From an uncultured Duncaniella sp. (lineage in GTDB: Bacteria; Bacteroidota; Bacteroidia; Bacteroidales; Muribaculaceae): a stretch of DNA of 56,643 nucleotides. The position numbers and the translations under genes were made by a program. The DNA lies in assembly GCA_910589485.1 (NCBI GenBank), contig CAJUSW010000016.1, positions 1 to 56,643 of the forward strand, in the 5' to 3' direction. Shown here piece by piece: positions 7,724-17,308 of the stretch (its first letter is position 1; each line of letters begins with the position of its first letter). The notes under the pieces were generated by a model, which did no database searches, was not told where the DNA came from, and saw nothing but the letters and a program-made list of their open reading frames with translations.

Positions 7724-7734
7724 AATAAAGGGAT

Positions 7735-7776
7735 AAAAAGTGGAATGTGCTCAAGCATCAGCCCGAGCACATTCCA
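7735..7776 (-). terminator. Terminator of the gene at 7819-9108
   Basis: A perfect 12-bp stem, TGGAATGTGCTC (7741-7752) with GAGCACATTCCA (7765-7776). Read on the minus strand it is followed by CTTTTT (7740-7735). Confidence 0.85.
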
Positions 7777-7818
7777 TGTATTGATTGATATTTTAGGATA
7801 TGTCCGGCTGTGGACTTA

Positions 7819-9108
7819 TCAGTGTTTGCTGGTCATGATCTCGAGGATCAGGCGGTCGGTCTCGTTCATGCCGTCGCGACCGATGTGGGTGAGGTTATGG
7901 ATGGTGCGGTCCACGTCATCATCGATGATGCCCTCTACCGAAGTCACGCTCTGTCCCTCCATCGCCATCATTGCCGATATTATGGCGGTTGACACACCGC
8001 TCGACAGCTTCATTGCGCAACTGGGTTTGGCGCCGTCACAGATCATGCCGGTGAGGTTGGCCACCATGTTCTTGGCCGTGGCGGCAATCTGGTCGAAATC
8101 TCCACCCATCAGGTAGCAGATACCACAGGCCGAACCGGTGGTGGCAACCACGCATCCACACAGGGCTGAAAGTCTTCCGAGGCTCTGCTTGATATAGATC
8201 ACGGTGAGATGGCTCAGGGCGAGGGCACGGATGGTCTGCTCCTCGGTGGCTGAGATCTCCTCGGCATACACTACCACCGGCATTGTGGCGGCTATACCCT
8301 GGTTGCCGCTGCCGCTGTTGCTCATCACGGGGATGGGTGCGCCGGCCATGCGGGCGTCACATGCTGCTGTGGTGTAGCTGAGGATGCGCGAGAAGGGGCT
8401 GTCTCCCATGATGGTGCGCTGGCGTTCGCAGTGGAGAGTGCGGCCCACCGAGTGGCCATAATTGCGTGTGAGCGACTGCTCGGCGATGGATTTATTCAGT
8501 TTCTTGGCTTCGAGAATGAAACGGAGCTCATCGATGGGGGTTGTGGTGGCGAACTCATATACTGTGCGCATGTCCAGCTCCTCATCCTGAGACTCCTCGG
8601 TGGCTGCAGCCGTGGAGGCCTTTCCGAGCAGTTCCTCGCCGTTGCGCGAGATGTGCACGAAATTGGTGTGTCCGCCCGAGATCACCGCGGTGGCCGAATT
8701 GCCGTCCTTGTCGGTAGCCTCTACCTCGACATACAGTTTTTCGGTTATATCCTTCTTGAGATTGATAGATATGCGTCGTTCGTCGATATATTTCTTGCCG
8801 GCCTCCACCGCTTCGGGGGTGACGTCGCGGAGCACTTCAAGGTTGTATTCCGAGCGGCCGATGGTCACACCGAGGGCTATGGCGATAGGAAGGCCTATCA
8901 TGCCTGTGCCGGGGATGCCCACGCCCATTGCATTCTTCAGGATGTTGGCACTCAGGTGAATGTTGACCTTTTCAGGCACTGAGCCGAGCACTTCGGCACA
9001 CTTTGCCGCACACAGGGCCACTGCCACGGGTTCGGTACAGCCCATGGCCGGAACCACCTCGCGGTTCATCAGGGCGATGATTGACTGGCGTTTCTTTTCA
9101 GGAAGCAT
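7819..9108 (-). CDS. L-cysteine desulfidase-family protein (UPF0597, CyuA/YhaM-like)
   Basis: A 429-residue protein of the serine dehydratase-alpha-like superfamily. Characterised relatives use a [4Fe-4S] cluster to split L-cysteine into pyruvate, sulfide and ammonia. The N-terminal motif AMGCTEPVAVAL contains C24, equivalent to the catalytic/cluster Cys of the family. Further conserved Cys lie in the C-terminal domain (the GCVVATTGSACGICY and GMICDGAKPSCAMK segments). Length matches the family (about 430). No transporter or CyuR-type regulator is adjacent. The substrate could be cysteine or another amino acid. Confidence 0.88.
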   Translation of the reverse strand: MLPEKKRQSIIALMNREVVPAMGCTEPVAVALCAAKCAEVLGSVPEKVNIHLSANILKNAMGVGIPGTGMIGLPIAIALGVTIGRSEYNLEVLRDVTPEAVEAGKKYIDERRISINLKKDITEKLYVEVEATDKDGNSATAVISGGHTNFVHISRNGEELLGKASTAAATEESQDEELDMRTVYEFATTTPIDELRFILEAKKLNKSIAEQSLTRNYGHSVGRTLHCERQRTIMGDSPFSRILSYTTAACDARMAGAPIPVMSNSGSGNQGIAATMPVVVYAEEISATEEQTIRALALSHLTVIYIKQSLGRLSALCGCVVATTGSACGICYLMGGDFDQIAATAKNMVANLTGMICDGAKPSCAMKLSSGVSTAIISAMMAMEGQSVTSVEGIIDDDVDRTIHNLTHIGRDGMNETDRLILEIMTSKH

Positions 9109-9157
9109 GATTTTAAGGTTTTTACAGCTTAAGGGAGTGTTTTGATAATATGTAGGG

Positions 9158-9165
9158 CAAAGATA
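9158..9165 (-). promoter_or_regulatory. -7 element of the desulfidase-like gene
   Basis: Read on the minus strand this is TATCTTTG, a TAnnTTTG match, 49 bases before the start codon. It is back to back with the plus-strand promoter at 9242. Confidence 0.55.
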
Positions 9166-9241
9166 CGTTATTTATTCTGAATATCGCATTGAATAGCTCA
9201 ATAAATTATGCTTATAGTTTTTCAGATAAGCATTGATTCAT

Positions 9242-9249
9242 TACCTTTG
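9242..9249 (+). promoter_or_regulatory. -7 element of the lipoprotein/PagL-like operon
   Basis: TACCTTTG matches the -7 consensus exactly. The -33 region is T-rich (about 9218-9222) but has no perfect TTTG. Confidence 0.6.
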
Positions 9250-9295
9250 TGATGTCTTTAACCGAAAACAACATACATACATATAAACACAGCAG

Positions 9296-10225
9296 ATGCT
9301 TATACGATCAATATTGCTCTCTCTTCTTGTCATGACGTTATACTCATGCAATTCCGATATTTTCGTGGACGATTTCACCCCCGATGTCACCGATCTGGTG
9401 CTTGGTGGGGAGGATGATTCGCGGGTTATACGATTCCATTCCGACGACTGGACCACTTTGACACTGGCCTGTGGTGATGCGGGGACCGGGGCTGTCATGA
9501 CAGTGACACCTGTCGGTGGCGAACCGTTCATAGGCAAGGCTCTTACCGGTGACGGCTCGATAGTGCTGAAAGGTGAACTTATCGACATGTCGGTCACACG
9601 CCGTGGAGCATCCGTGACGGTGCATGTCAATTATGCCGTGGGGCGTGGTGATATCCACATGACGCTCTTCGCTTCCAATGATGATACTAATGTGTCGCAG
9701 GACATAGCCATGACCATAAGCCGCATCAACGGCCTGGAGATAGAAAGCGTTGATTACACACTGCACTCATGGGGATCCACGATGCACAAGGATGCCTATG
9801 AGATAAGTGAGTTTTCGCTCCCGGCAAGTAAACCGTCGCAATCATGGCAACCGGTATTGCCCGGTGGCTTGCTCACGTTCTATAAGATGTCGGCGTTCAG
9901 TGCCGATGAAGAGTATCTCTCGGCCCTTGTCGGACAGAAAGTGCCTGTGCCTACCAAGACCCGATTAGATTGGTGGAACTGGGAGTTGAGGGGTGATTCC
10001 GTCAAGATCATGCGTGATCTCAGCTACACTCACCTTCAGCATTACCCTCCTATTCCCCCCGTGGAGGTGCAACCGGGATCGACTGTGACATTGTGGAATG
10101 TGACCGAGGATATTATATTTGATTTTGAAATTAAGGTAAAAAACCGATTCTCGGGCGTGAGTCGCATCGTGCCGATGAAACTATCTATGGATCATACTGA
10201 GGAATACACATACACAACAAAATGA
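9296..10225 (+). CDS. Uncharacterised lipoprotein
   Basis: A 309-residue protein that I do not recognise. It starts with a lipoprotein signal ending in TLYSCNSD (Cys at about residue 18). The mature part is predicted beta-rich with many alternating hydrophobic stretches, starting FVDDFTPDVTDLVLGGEDDSRVIRF. That opening resembles beta-sandwich domains of Bacteroidetes surface or periplasmic lipoproteins. It overlaps the next gene by 4 bases (ATGA), so the two are translationally coupled and probably work together at the outer membrane. Confidence 0.8.
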   Translation: MLIRSILLSLLVMTLYSCNSDIFVDDFTPDVTDLVLGGEDDSRVIRFHSDDWTTLTLACGDAGTGAVMTVTPVGGEPFIGKALTGDGSIVLKGELIDMSVTRRGASVTVHVNYAVGRGDIHMTLFASNDDTNVSQDIAMTISRINGLEIESVDYTLHSWGSTMHKDAYEISEFSLPASKPSQSWQPVLPGGLLTFYKMSAFSADEEYLSALVGQKVPVPTKTRLDWWNWELRGDSVKIMRDLSYTHLQHYPPIPPVEVQPGSTVTLWNVTEDIIFDFEIKVKNRFSGVSRIVPMKLSMDHTEEYTYTTK

Positions 10226-11445
10226 AACGTTTATCTCACATTATATTCGCATCGGCACTGTCGCTGATCATCCCTTTGACCTCTGTAGCAACGGAACAGG
10301 CCGACACGCTAAAAAGCCGCGGAGTGGTCGACCCTACGCTCAGCGTGGGAGTAAGAGCCTTGAAGATACTCCCCACCAATATGTTTCTGCGTGGTTCCAA
10401 CGAGAAGGGTGAACGGCTTAACACTTCGGTGGCCCCCGTTGTGGAGTTTACGGTGAGAAATGCCCCGGGGTCCCGCTATGGCCGATGGTATCCTACCGCT
10501 TATCAAGGCATAGGTGCCGGAGTACAGTTTTCTCAGCCCGGCGGAATACTCGGCACGCCGGCGTTGCTTTATGTGTTGCAGGGCGCACGCCTTGCGTCGC
10601 TGTCGTCCAGGCTGTCGCTTGATTACGAGTGGAATTTCGGAGCTGCAATGGGGTGGAAGAAACTCGACCCCGAGGATCCCGACTACATAAGGGTCTACGA
10701 CGGTATTGGTTCGTCGGTCACAGCCTACATTAATCTCGGCTTGTATCTGCGTTACAGGCTCAACAGCAACCTCAGCCTGTTTGGAGCGGTCGAGGTGACC
10801 CATTATTCCAATGGCAACACCAACGACCCCAACCCGGGCGTGAATATGCTCGGTGCACGTATAGGCATGAGCTATACTCTCGGCACTCCCGCCGGAACAC
10901 GCCGTGCCGACTGGAGCGATTTCGAGCCTGGTATGGTGTATGACGTGTCGGCCTACGGAGCATGGCGTAAATGGGGATACTATCCCTACCTGAATTCCGA
11001 ATATGAGGATGAGGCCAATGAGCAGTGCCTGATTCCCGGAAAGTTTGCCGTGGTAGGATTCAGCATCAACCCCATGTACAGGTTCAACCCCATAGTGTCG
11101 GCGGGCTTGTCGCTCGACGGGCAGTATGACGAGGGGGCCAACCTTTCATCCTATTATGTGGAGTCGACGCCCACGGACGATCCACGTTTTTATCGCCCGT
11201 CGTTCAGCGACCGTATCATGCTGGGCGTCTCGGCCAGAGTCGAGGCCCGCATGTCGCTGTTTGCTATAAACATAGGTCTCGGCCACAGCGTATTGGCTCC
11301 CGGCGGACCTGACCAGCGCGGATGGTACAACACATTCTCGCTCAAGACATTTGTTACTGACCGTGTGTTCCTGCTCACGGGATACAAACTGTTGCGTTTC
11401 CAGTATCCCGGCAATCTGATGCTCGGTCTTGGTTACCGTTTCTGA
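10222..11445 (+). CDS. Outer-membrane beta-barrel protein, PagL-like acyloxyacyl hydrolase
   Basis: A 407-residue protein with a Sec signal (about 1-24, ending SVATEQ). The segment EVTHYSNGNTNDPNPGVN (191-208) matches the PagL active-site pattern H-x-S-N...PNPG-x-N, with H194 and S196 as the catalytic pair. PagL removes the 3-O acyl chain of lipid A from inside the outer membrane. At over 400 residues it is more than twice the length of classic PagL (about 170) and extends some 190 residues beyond the motif with more beta strands, so it may be a larger barrel. The substrate is inferred. Confidence 0.75.
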   Translation: MKRLSHIIFASALSLIIPLTSVATEQADTLKSRGVVDPTLSVGVRALKILPTNMFLRGSNEKGERLNTSVAPVVEFTVRNAPGSRYGRWYPTAYQGIGAGVQFSQPGGILGTPALLYVLQGARLASLSSRLSLDYEWNFGAAMGWKKLDPEDPDYIRVYDGIGSSVTAYINLGLYLRYRLNSNLSLFGAVEVTHYSNGNTNDPNPGVNMLGARIGMSYTLGTPAGTRRADWSDFEPGMVYDVSAYGAWRKWGYYPYLNSEYEDEANEQCLIPGKFAVVGFSINPMYRFNPIVSAGLSLDGQYDEGANLSSYYVESTPTDDPRFYRPSFSDRIMLGVSARVEARMSLFAINIGLGHSVLAPGGPDQRGWYNTFSLKTFVTDRVFLLTGYKLLRFQYPGNLMLGLGYRF

Positions 11446-11449
11446 TAGG

Positions 11450-11944
11450 ATGAATAACACTATGGAGATACGTCCGGCTACTGTATCCGATCTCGACGCG
11501 GTGATGGCGATATACGATTACGCCCGTCAGCGCATGGCCGAGAGTGGCAACCCGTCGCAATGGATCGACGGCTATCCCTCGCGTGAGGTTATTCTTGCCG
11601 ACATTGATGCGGGAAACAGTTATGTGATAGTTTCGGACGGCAGTATTTCGGGAGTGTTCACCTTTATTGTCGGTGATGATCCTTCGTATGCCGAAATTGA
11701 TGGCGCATGGCCCGACAATTCTCCCTACGGGACCATACACCGCATCGCCGCGGCTCCCGGGGTTAAGGGTTTGGCTGATAAGTGTCTGGACTATTGTCTG
11801 ACAAAGGGTGTGAATATCCGCATTGACACGCATGCCGACAATGCTCCCATGCTTGGCTGGATAGCAAAACGGGGATTTCTCTATTGCGGAATCATACGTG
11901 TGGCCAACGGCACTCCCCGCCGGGCATTTCAGCTGAGCCTATAG
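11450..11944 (+). CDS. GNAT-family N-acetyltransferase
   Basis: A 164-residue acetyl-CoA-dependent acyltransferase. It shows the GNAT fold: MEIRPATVSDLDAVMAIY at the N-terminus, a central GVFTFIVG strand, TIHRIAAAPGVKGLADKCLDY (acetyl-CoA-binding motif A, with the usual Gly-rich turn replaced by GVKGLA) and NAPMLGWIAKRGFLYCGII at the end. It starts 4 bases after the PagL-like stop, either at ATG 11450 or at ATG 11462. The substrate is unknown. Confidence 0.85.
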   Translation: MNNTMEIRPATVSDLDAVMAIYDYARQRMAESGNPSQWIDGYPSREVILADIDAGNSYVIVSDGSISGVFTFIVGDDPSYAEIDGAWPDNSPYGTIHRIAAAPGVKGLADKCLDYCLTKGVNIRIDTHADNAPMLGWIAKRGFLYCGIIRVANGTPRRAFQLSL

Positions 11945-11965
11945 GGTTTACTCAAAGGAAAATTC

Positions 11966-12757
11966 TTATCGTGATAAGGGATTGATATATTGCCCCTTGT
12001 TGCGGGTGGCTTTGGCGAAATCGATTGCGTGGGTGGGGCATATGTGGTAGCATCCGAGGCATCCGGCACAATCTTTCCCCCAGCATGGCTTGACCTTGGA
12101 ATCAGTACCCTGCATGGTGATATTGCCGAGCGGACACCAACGGGCACACTTCCCGCAAGCGATGCAGGATTCCGAGACGCTGAATTTGGCGGGATTCATG
12201 GCATTGCGCACAAACCACGGGTATATCACCTTGGTCTTGATCCATGCAAAGCTCCCGCGAACAATGTCGGTAAGATAATTTCCTGTCCTGTCCGATTCCT
12301 CGATCATGCGGGCTATATCAGCCACGCATTTGGGATAAGCGTTGAGTTTTTCGGCCTCTACGGCCTGTGAATCAACGTCAAATCCTTTCATCGACACGTA
12401 ATTGTTGGGCATCTGCACCGACATCATGCTTCCCGGCAACCATCCGCGCGACTGCATGGCTTTTCGCCACATGCGGTCGGCAAGTCCGCAGTCGTCGCCA
12501 CATGTCACAACGGCATGATGAGGTGTGGAGGGCTTGATTCCGTCGAGGTCGACCGAACGCATCACGTCGAGCACATAAGGGGGAACACCCCACGAATATA
12601 TAGGGAATACCCATATGAGATGAGGATCGGCCGAGGGGATTTCCACCTTTCCGCCACGCATTGACGGCTGTATCGGTCGGGCTGTCTCACCGAGAATCCC
12701 GGCGAGCATCTGTGCCACAGCCTTGCTGTTGCCTGTGCCCGAGAAGTAGAGGATCAT
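11966..12757 (-). CDS. EFR1-type flavodoxin-ferredoxin fusion protein
   Basis: A 263-residue redox protein. Residues 1-150 form a flavodoxin-like domain with the FMN phosphate loop in YFSGTGNSKAVA. Residues about 192-240 carry two [4Fe-4S] clusters in CIACGKCARWCP and CAGCLGCYHICP. It should carry electrons between FMN and low-potential partners in the cytosol. This EFR1 architecture is common in anaerobes. It is the last gene of the topA-rluA-smr run, 4 bases after the preceding gene. The partner is not identified. Confidence 0.9.
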   Translation of the reverse strand: MILYFSGTGNSKAVAQMLAGILGETARPIQPSMRGGKVEIPSADPHLIWVFPIYSWGVPPYVLDVMRSVDLDGIKPSTPHHAVVTCGDDCGLADRMWRKAMQSRGWLPGSMMSVQMPNNYVSMKGFDVDSQAVEAEKLNAYPKCVADIARMIEESDRTGNYLTDIVRGSFAWIKTKVIYPWFVRNAMNPAKFSVSESCIACGKCARWCPLGNITMQGTDSKVKPCWGKDCAGCLGCYHICPTHAIDFAKATRNKGQYINPLSR

Positions 12758-12761
12758 AGGG

Positions 12762-13856
12762 TCAGATAGTTACCTGTGTGGCTCCGAAGCCATATTCACG
12801 GAATGACGCGTCCTGCACCTGATGCCCTTTGTAGCGGTGGTTGAGCTCCTTCATCAGAGCATTGCGGAGCACACCCTCCCCCTTGCCGTGGATGAATACT
12901 ATCTTCAGCCCCTTGTTCTTGAGATTGGCGTCCATTACCTTGCGGAACTCATCGATCTGCAGGTTGAGCATATCGGCCGGTGAGAGTCCGGCAGTGGAGT
13001 CGATCAGCTCCGAGATGTGGAGATCCACTTCGAGAAGTCCCGGCTTGCGAGACTCGCGGTGCTTCTGCACAGGCTGACGGCGCGGACGGTCCACACTCTT
13101 TTTGGCCTTGATCCCCTCCTCGATGCGGCTTGAATCGAGCACCATTCGGCGCATGGGCATGTCGTCCTTTACCAGATCGAGTGCTATCACCTCCTTGTCG
13201 AAATAGGGGTTGGAGCGGAAGCAATGGAGCTTGAAGAATTTTGTGGTGTCGAGGCGGGTTTCCACCGAGACGGGTGTCTTGATGGGGAACTCCTTGCTCT
13301 CCTTGAACGCTATGCACTGCACGGCCACGCGGTCCATCGACGGGAGATCGGTCCCGGCTATATCCTCGATATACAGCTGGATGTTGGGCTCCACCATGCC
13401 GGCATAGCGCAGGGTCCAGTCACGTGCCTCGTCGGCACGGGTCATATAGGTGAAATAGAGGTAATAGTTGGAGTCGTTGACCAGATAGGTGGCAAAGGCG
13501 GTGTCGTTGAGGCGTTTCAGGTTTTCGGGCTCGAAGGCGAGCACCACATTGAGTTTGTCGCCGCCGGGAGTCTCCTCGATCTCAACGGGGGCGGGAGCCT
13601 CCTCCTTGGCCGTAACCTTGGGGGCAGGGGCAGGAGTGGCAACCGGTGCCGGAGCTGTGTGGGCCGGAGCCTTGAATTCGTTCACCTGCTTCACCTTGGA
13701 CATGTCGGGGGCTGCCGCCACCACCACACATTCCCTGAGCAGAGTGGGGGTCTCGAATCCGTCCTCGTCTACATAAGCTATGTTGCCCTCGATGCGGCGT
13801 ATCACTCCGCCTCCGGTGCTGTTGAGAAATCTTACGGTATCGCCTATCTTTGCCAT
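12762..13856 (-). CDS. DUF2027 and Smr-domain protein
   Basis: A 364-residue protein of a Bacteroidetes family. The N-terminus (MAKIGDTVRFLNSTGGGVIRRIEGNIAYVDEDGFE) resembles a small beta-barrel, residues about 60-95 are a Pro/Ala linker, and the DUF2027 region follows to about 270. The C-terminal Smr domain (about 285-364) shows VDLHISEL and the nuclease motif IHGKGEG. Smr domains nick DNA or cleave RNA, for example at stalled ribosomes. It sits between rluA and the flavodoxin gene in one operon. Confidence 0.9.
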   Translation of the reverse strand: MAKIGDTVRFLNSTGGGVIRRIEGNIAYVDEDGFETPTLLRECVVVAAAPDMSKVKQVNEFKAPAHTAPAPVATPAPAPKVTAKEEAPAPVEIEETPGGDKLNVVLAFEPENLKRLNDTAFATYLVNDSNYYLYFTYMTRADEARDWTLRYAGMVEPNIQLYIEDIAGTDLPSMDRVAVQCIAFKESKEFPIKTPVSVETRLDTTKFFKLHCFRSNPYFDKEVIALDLVKDDMPMRRMVLDSSRIEEGIKAKKSVDRPRRQPVQKHRESRKPGLLEVDLHISELIDSTAGLSPADMLNLQIDEFRKVMDANLKNKGLKIVFIHGKGEGVLRNALMKELNHRYKGHQVQDASFREYGFGATQVTI

Positions 13857-13869
13857 ATCAACCTGCGGT

Positions 13870-14823
13870 TTAATCCTCGTCTTCGTAATACTCCTTGCCG
13901 CCTACCATCTTGGAGAACGAGATGGGCACGGGGGTGGAGAAATTCATGTCCTTGCGTGTGATGGGGTGGACAAATCTCAAGGTCTGGGCATGGAGCGCCA
14001 TGCGGTGGATGGGCGATGAGCCTGCCCCGTAACGGCGGTCGCCGGTGATGGGATGGCCCAGGTCCTTCATGTGGACACGTATCTGATTCTTACGGCCGGT
14101 GTCCAGTTCCACTTCCATCAGTGAATAGCCGTTGCGGCTCTTGAGGGTGCGGTAGCGGGTCACGGCCAGCTGTCCCTCCTTGGGATCATCGGTGGAGTAC
14201 ACCTCGTAGCGTGAATTCTCGGCGAGATAGCTGCGCACCTCCCCCTCGGCGGGTTCGGGACGGCCCTCGACCACTGCAAGGTATTTGCGCGACAGCACCA
14301 TATTGTTCCAGTTGTGCTGAAGGTTCTCCTTGGCCTCGATAGTCTTGGCAAACACCATCAGGCCCGAGGTGTCGCGGTCGAGACGGTGCACGATGAATAT
14401 CTTGTTACGCGGATCCTGCCATTTCAGATAATCGCGCAGGATGGTGTAGGCTGTGCCTTCCGACACCTTGTCATTGCCCATCGAAAGCAGGCCGTAGCCT
14501 TTGTTGACCACGATGATATCGTCGTCCTCATACACTATCTTCAACCGGCGGTTGTAGAACACGCGGAACTCGCGCGAGAAGTTGACTTTCACCTCGTCAC
14601 CCTTGTGCAACTGAGTGTCAAACTGCTTCACGGGCACATTGTTGACGGCCACCTGGTTGTGGGCCAGATAGCTCTTCAGTGCAGTGCGTTTGCGGTCGGG
14701 CATAGCGCTGATGAGGAACTCGAGCAGAGGCATCGGCTCCTTCACCTGGAATTTTTCTATTACATCGGGCTTGAAGGGTCGCTTCTCGGCTCCGGGCTTG
14801 GTATTGAAAGACTTTCGGGGCAT
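13870..14823 (-). CDS. RluA-family 23S rRNA/tRNA pseudouridine synthase
   Basis: A 317-residue enzyme that converts uridine to pseudouridine in RNA. An S4-like RNA-binding domain (about 30-85, LLEFLISAMPDRKRTALKSY onward) precedes the catalytic domain. The motif HRLDRDTSG (146-154) holds the catalytic D149. GRKNQIRVHM and GDRRYG near the C-terminus are also typical. Length fits RluC/RluD-type enzymes, but the exact target uridine cannot be told. It lies 9 bases downstream of topA and shares its transcript. Confidence 0.93.
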   Translation of the reverse strand: MPRKSFNTKPGAEKRPFKPDVIEKFQVKEPMPLLEFLISAMPDRKRTALKSYLAHNQVAVNNVPVKQFDTQLHKGDEVKVNFSREFRVFYNRRLKIVYEDDDIIVVNKGYGLLSMGNDKVSEGTAYTILRDYLKWQDPRNKIFIVHRLDRDTSGLMVFAKTIEAKENLQHNWNNMVLSRKYLAVVEGRPEPAEGEVRSYLAENSRYEVYSTDDPKEGQLAVTRYRTLKSRNGYSLMEVELDTGRKNQIRVHMKDLGHPITGDRRYGAGSSPIHRMALHAQTLRFVHPITRKDMNFSTPVPISFSKMVGGKEYYEDED

Positions 14824-14832
14824 GGCAGGGGA

Positions 14833-17172
14833 TTATTTTTTGCGCGTTGACGATGCGCGTCGGGCCGTGGTCTTCTTAGGCGCGGCCTCCTGTTGCTCGA
14901 TCAGGGCCTTCACTTCTTCATAGGTGAGTGCGGCCGGGTCGGTCACGGTCTTGGGTATCTTGTAATTGGCCTTGTTGTAGGATATGTACACGCCATATCG
15001 GCCGTTGAGTATCTGCAGGTCGGGGTCCTCATCAAAAGTCTTGACGGTCTTGTTGCTGTCGGCAGTGCGCTTGGCCTGGATCAGCTCGATAGCCTCGTCG
15101 AGAGTGATGGTGGTGGGTGAGAGGTCCTTGGGGATCGACACGAACTTGCCGTCGTGGCGCAGGTAGGGACCGAAGCGTCCCACGGCTGCTGTCACGGTCT
15201 TGTCCTCGAATGTGCCTACCTCGCGGGGCAGATCGAAGAGCTTCAGGGCCTCCTCGAGGGTGATGTCCATGATGCTCTGATCCTTGCGCAACGATGCGAA
15301 GCGCGGTTTGGCCTCGCTCTCGGTGGAGCCGATCTGGGCTATGGGGCCGAAACGGCCTATCTTGACCGATACAGGCTCGCCGGTGGCGGGATCGGTGCCG
15401 AGCATACGCTCGCCCACCTTGTGCTCGGTGCGCTGTTCGTTGGCTTTCTCCACGTTGGGGTGGAACAGACGGTAGAAATCGGCTATCTCCTTGTTCCAGT
15501 TGCTGTCCCCCTCGGCTATGCGGTCGAATTTCTCCTCCATGTCGGCGGTGAAGTCGTAGTCGAGGATATCGGGGAAGTGTCCGGTGAGGAATTCGTTTAC
15601 GATGATACCGGTGTCGGTGGGGATAAGTTTACCCTTTTCGGCTCCGGCGTTCTCGCTCTTGAGCCTGCTGGAGATCTTATGTTTGCTGTCGAGGGTGAGT
15701 ACGGTGTAGTCGCGTTTCACGCCGGGCTTCTCCCCCTTGACAATATATTCGCGGTTCTGGATGGTCGAGATTGTGGGGGCGTAGGTCGACGGGCGTCCTA
15801 TGCCCAGCTCCTCCATTTTCTTCACAAGCGAAGCCTCGGTGTAACGCGGGGGTGCGAGGGTGAAGCGCTGGGTGGCGGTGATGTCATCGAGTCCCAGTGT
15901 ATCGCCGGTGGTCATGCGGGGGAGGGTGGTGTCGCTGTCGGTGGGCTCGTTCTCGTCGTCGCTTCCCTCCAGGTAGATACGGAGGAAACCGTCAAACTTG
16001 ATCACCTCGCCCGAAGCGGTGAAGTGCTCGTCGCGGTCGCTGATATTGATCTCGGCGGTGGTCTTCTCGAGCTGGGCGTCGGCCATCTGCGATGCTATGG
16101 TGCGGAGGCGTATGAGGCGGTACAGCTTCTTTTCCTGAGCGGACCCGTCGATGGTCTCCTTGTCCATGTAGGTGGGGCGGATGGCCTCGTGAGCCTCCTG
16201 CGCACCCTTGCTCGAGGTGTGGTACTTGCGTATCTTGATGTATTCTTCGCCCATCTCCTCCTTGATCAGAGCCGAGATGGATGATACGGCAAGCGATGAG
16301 AGGTTGAGTGAGTCGGTACGCATGTAGGTGATGTGTCCGGCCTCATAGAGCTTCTGAGCTATCATCATGGTCTGTGACACCGAGAATCCGAGCTTGCGGC
16401 CGGCCTCCTGCTGGAGAGTTGATGTAGTGAACGGGGGCGCGGGTGATTTCTTGAGCGGTTTCACCACGATATCGCCCACGGTGAACGATGCCTTGGAGCA
16501 GGCCTCAAGAAAACTGCGGGCCGATGCCTCGTCGGGCAGACGCTTGGACAGCTCGGCATTGAGTGTCACGTTGCCGGGGAGGATGAACCGTCCGGTCACA
16601 CGGAAATATGGCTCGGAGGTGAAGGCGTTGATCTCGTTCTCGCGGTCGACGATGAGGCGCACGGCCACCGATTGCACACGTCCGGCCGAGAGGGCGGGGC
16701 GTATCTTTTTCCACAGCACGGGCGACAGCTCGAAGCCCACGAGGCGGTCGAGCACTCGGCGGGCCTGCTGGGCGTCAACAAGATTTATGTCGATCGAGCG
16801 CGGGTGCTCGATGGCGTTGAGGATAGCGTTCTTGGTGATTTCGTGGAACACGATGCGGCGGGTGTTCTCAGGCTTCAGCCCGAGCACCTCGTAGAGATGC
16901 CATGCAATGGCCTCACCCTCGCGGTCCTCATCGGATGCGAGCCACACGGTGTCGGCGCTCTTGGCTGCTTTTTTCAGCTCGGCGACAAGGGTCTTTTTAT
17001 CGGCGGGAATCTCATATTCCGGCTCAAAGTCCGAATCGACGCGGATACTGATGTCCTTCTTGCGCAGGTCACGTATGTGGCCGAAACTCGACATCACTTT
17101 GTAATCCTTTCCCAAAAACTTTTCTATCGTCTTGGCCTTGGCCGGAGACTCGACTATTACGAGATTCTTCAT
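14833..17172 (-). CDS. topA: DNA topoisomerase I (type IA)
   Basis: A 779-residue enzyme that relaxes negatively supercoiled DNA. The Toprim domain (about 1-130) starts KNLVIVESPAKAKTIEKFLG and has ASDEDREGEAIAWHL with the acidic metal-binding residues. The catalytic tyrosine lies in ITYMRTDS. The C-terminus has Topo-C-type repeats (RFGPYLRHDGKFVSIPK and relatives) and ends in a Lys/Arg tail. There are no zinc-finger Cys clusters, which is usual in this phylum. Start 17172 is the conserved one; the in-frame extension to 17229 adds 19 residues without homology. First gene of a four-gene operon, divergent from fabD. Confidence 0.97.
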   Translation of the reverse strand: MKNLVIVESPAKAKTIEKFLGKDYKVMSSFGHIRDLRKKDISIRVDSDFEPEYEIPADKKTLVAELKKAAKSADTVWLASDEDREGEAIAWHLYEVLGLKPENTRRIVFHEITKNAILNAIEHPRSIDINLVDAQQARRVLDRLVGFELSPVLWKKIRPALSAGRVQSVAVRLIVDRENEINAFTSEPYFRVTGRFILPGNVTLNAELSKRLPDEASARSFLEACSKASFTVGDIVVKPLKKSPAPPFTTSTLQQEAGRKLGFSVSQTMMIAQKLYEAGHITYMRTDSLNLSSLAVSSISALIKEEMGEEYIKIRKYHTSSKGAQEAHEAIRPTYMDKETIDGSAQEKKLYRLIRLRTIASQMADAQLEKTTAEINISDRDEHFTASGEVIKFDGFLRIYLEGSDDENEPTDSDTTLPRMTTGDTLGLDDITATQRFTLAPPRYTEASLVKKMEELGIGRPSTYAPTISTIQNREYIVKGEKPGVKRDYTVLTLDSKHKISSRLKSENAGAEKGKLIPTDTGIIVNEFLTGHFPDILDYDFTADMEEKFDRIAEGDSNWNKEIADFYRLFHPNVEKANEQRTEHKVGERMLGTDPATGEPVSVKIGRFGPIAQIGSTESEAKPRFASLRKDQSIMDITLEEALKLFDLPREVGTFEDKTVTAAVGRFGPYLRHDGKFVSIPKDLSPTTITLDEAIELIQAKRTADSNKTVKTFDEDPDLQILNGRYGVYISYNKANYKIPKTVTDPAALTYEEVKALIEQQEAAPKKTTARRASSTRKK

Positions 17173-17226
17173 AATACAGATATGATGAGCTCCTCGGGGC
17201 GGGGTGCTCCTCGGATTTTCAGTCGG

Positions 17227-17234
17227 CAAAGTTA
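17227..17234 (-). promoter_or_regulatory. -7 element of the topA operon
   Basis: Read on the minus strand this is TAACTTTG, a consensus match 54 bases before the topA start. The fabD promoter points the opposite way about 80 bases further right. Confidence 0.6.
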
Positions 17235-17308
17235 GTGAAAACTCTTAATATACCGACTATTATTTAACAATTTATCACAAATAAGGTTCTTATGTGCAAA
17301 ATAATCAC

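Noticed and set aside
15154..16284. 376-codon frame on the plus strand
   Set aside because: Antisense to topA; no recognisable domain.
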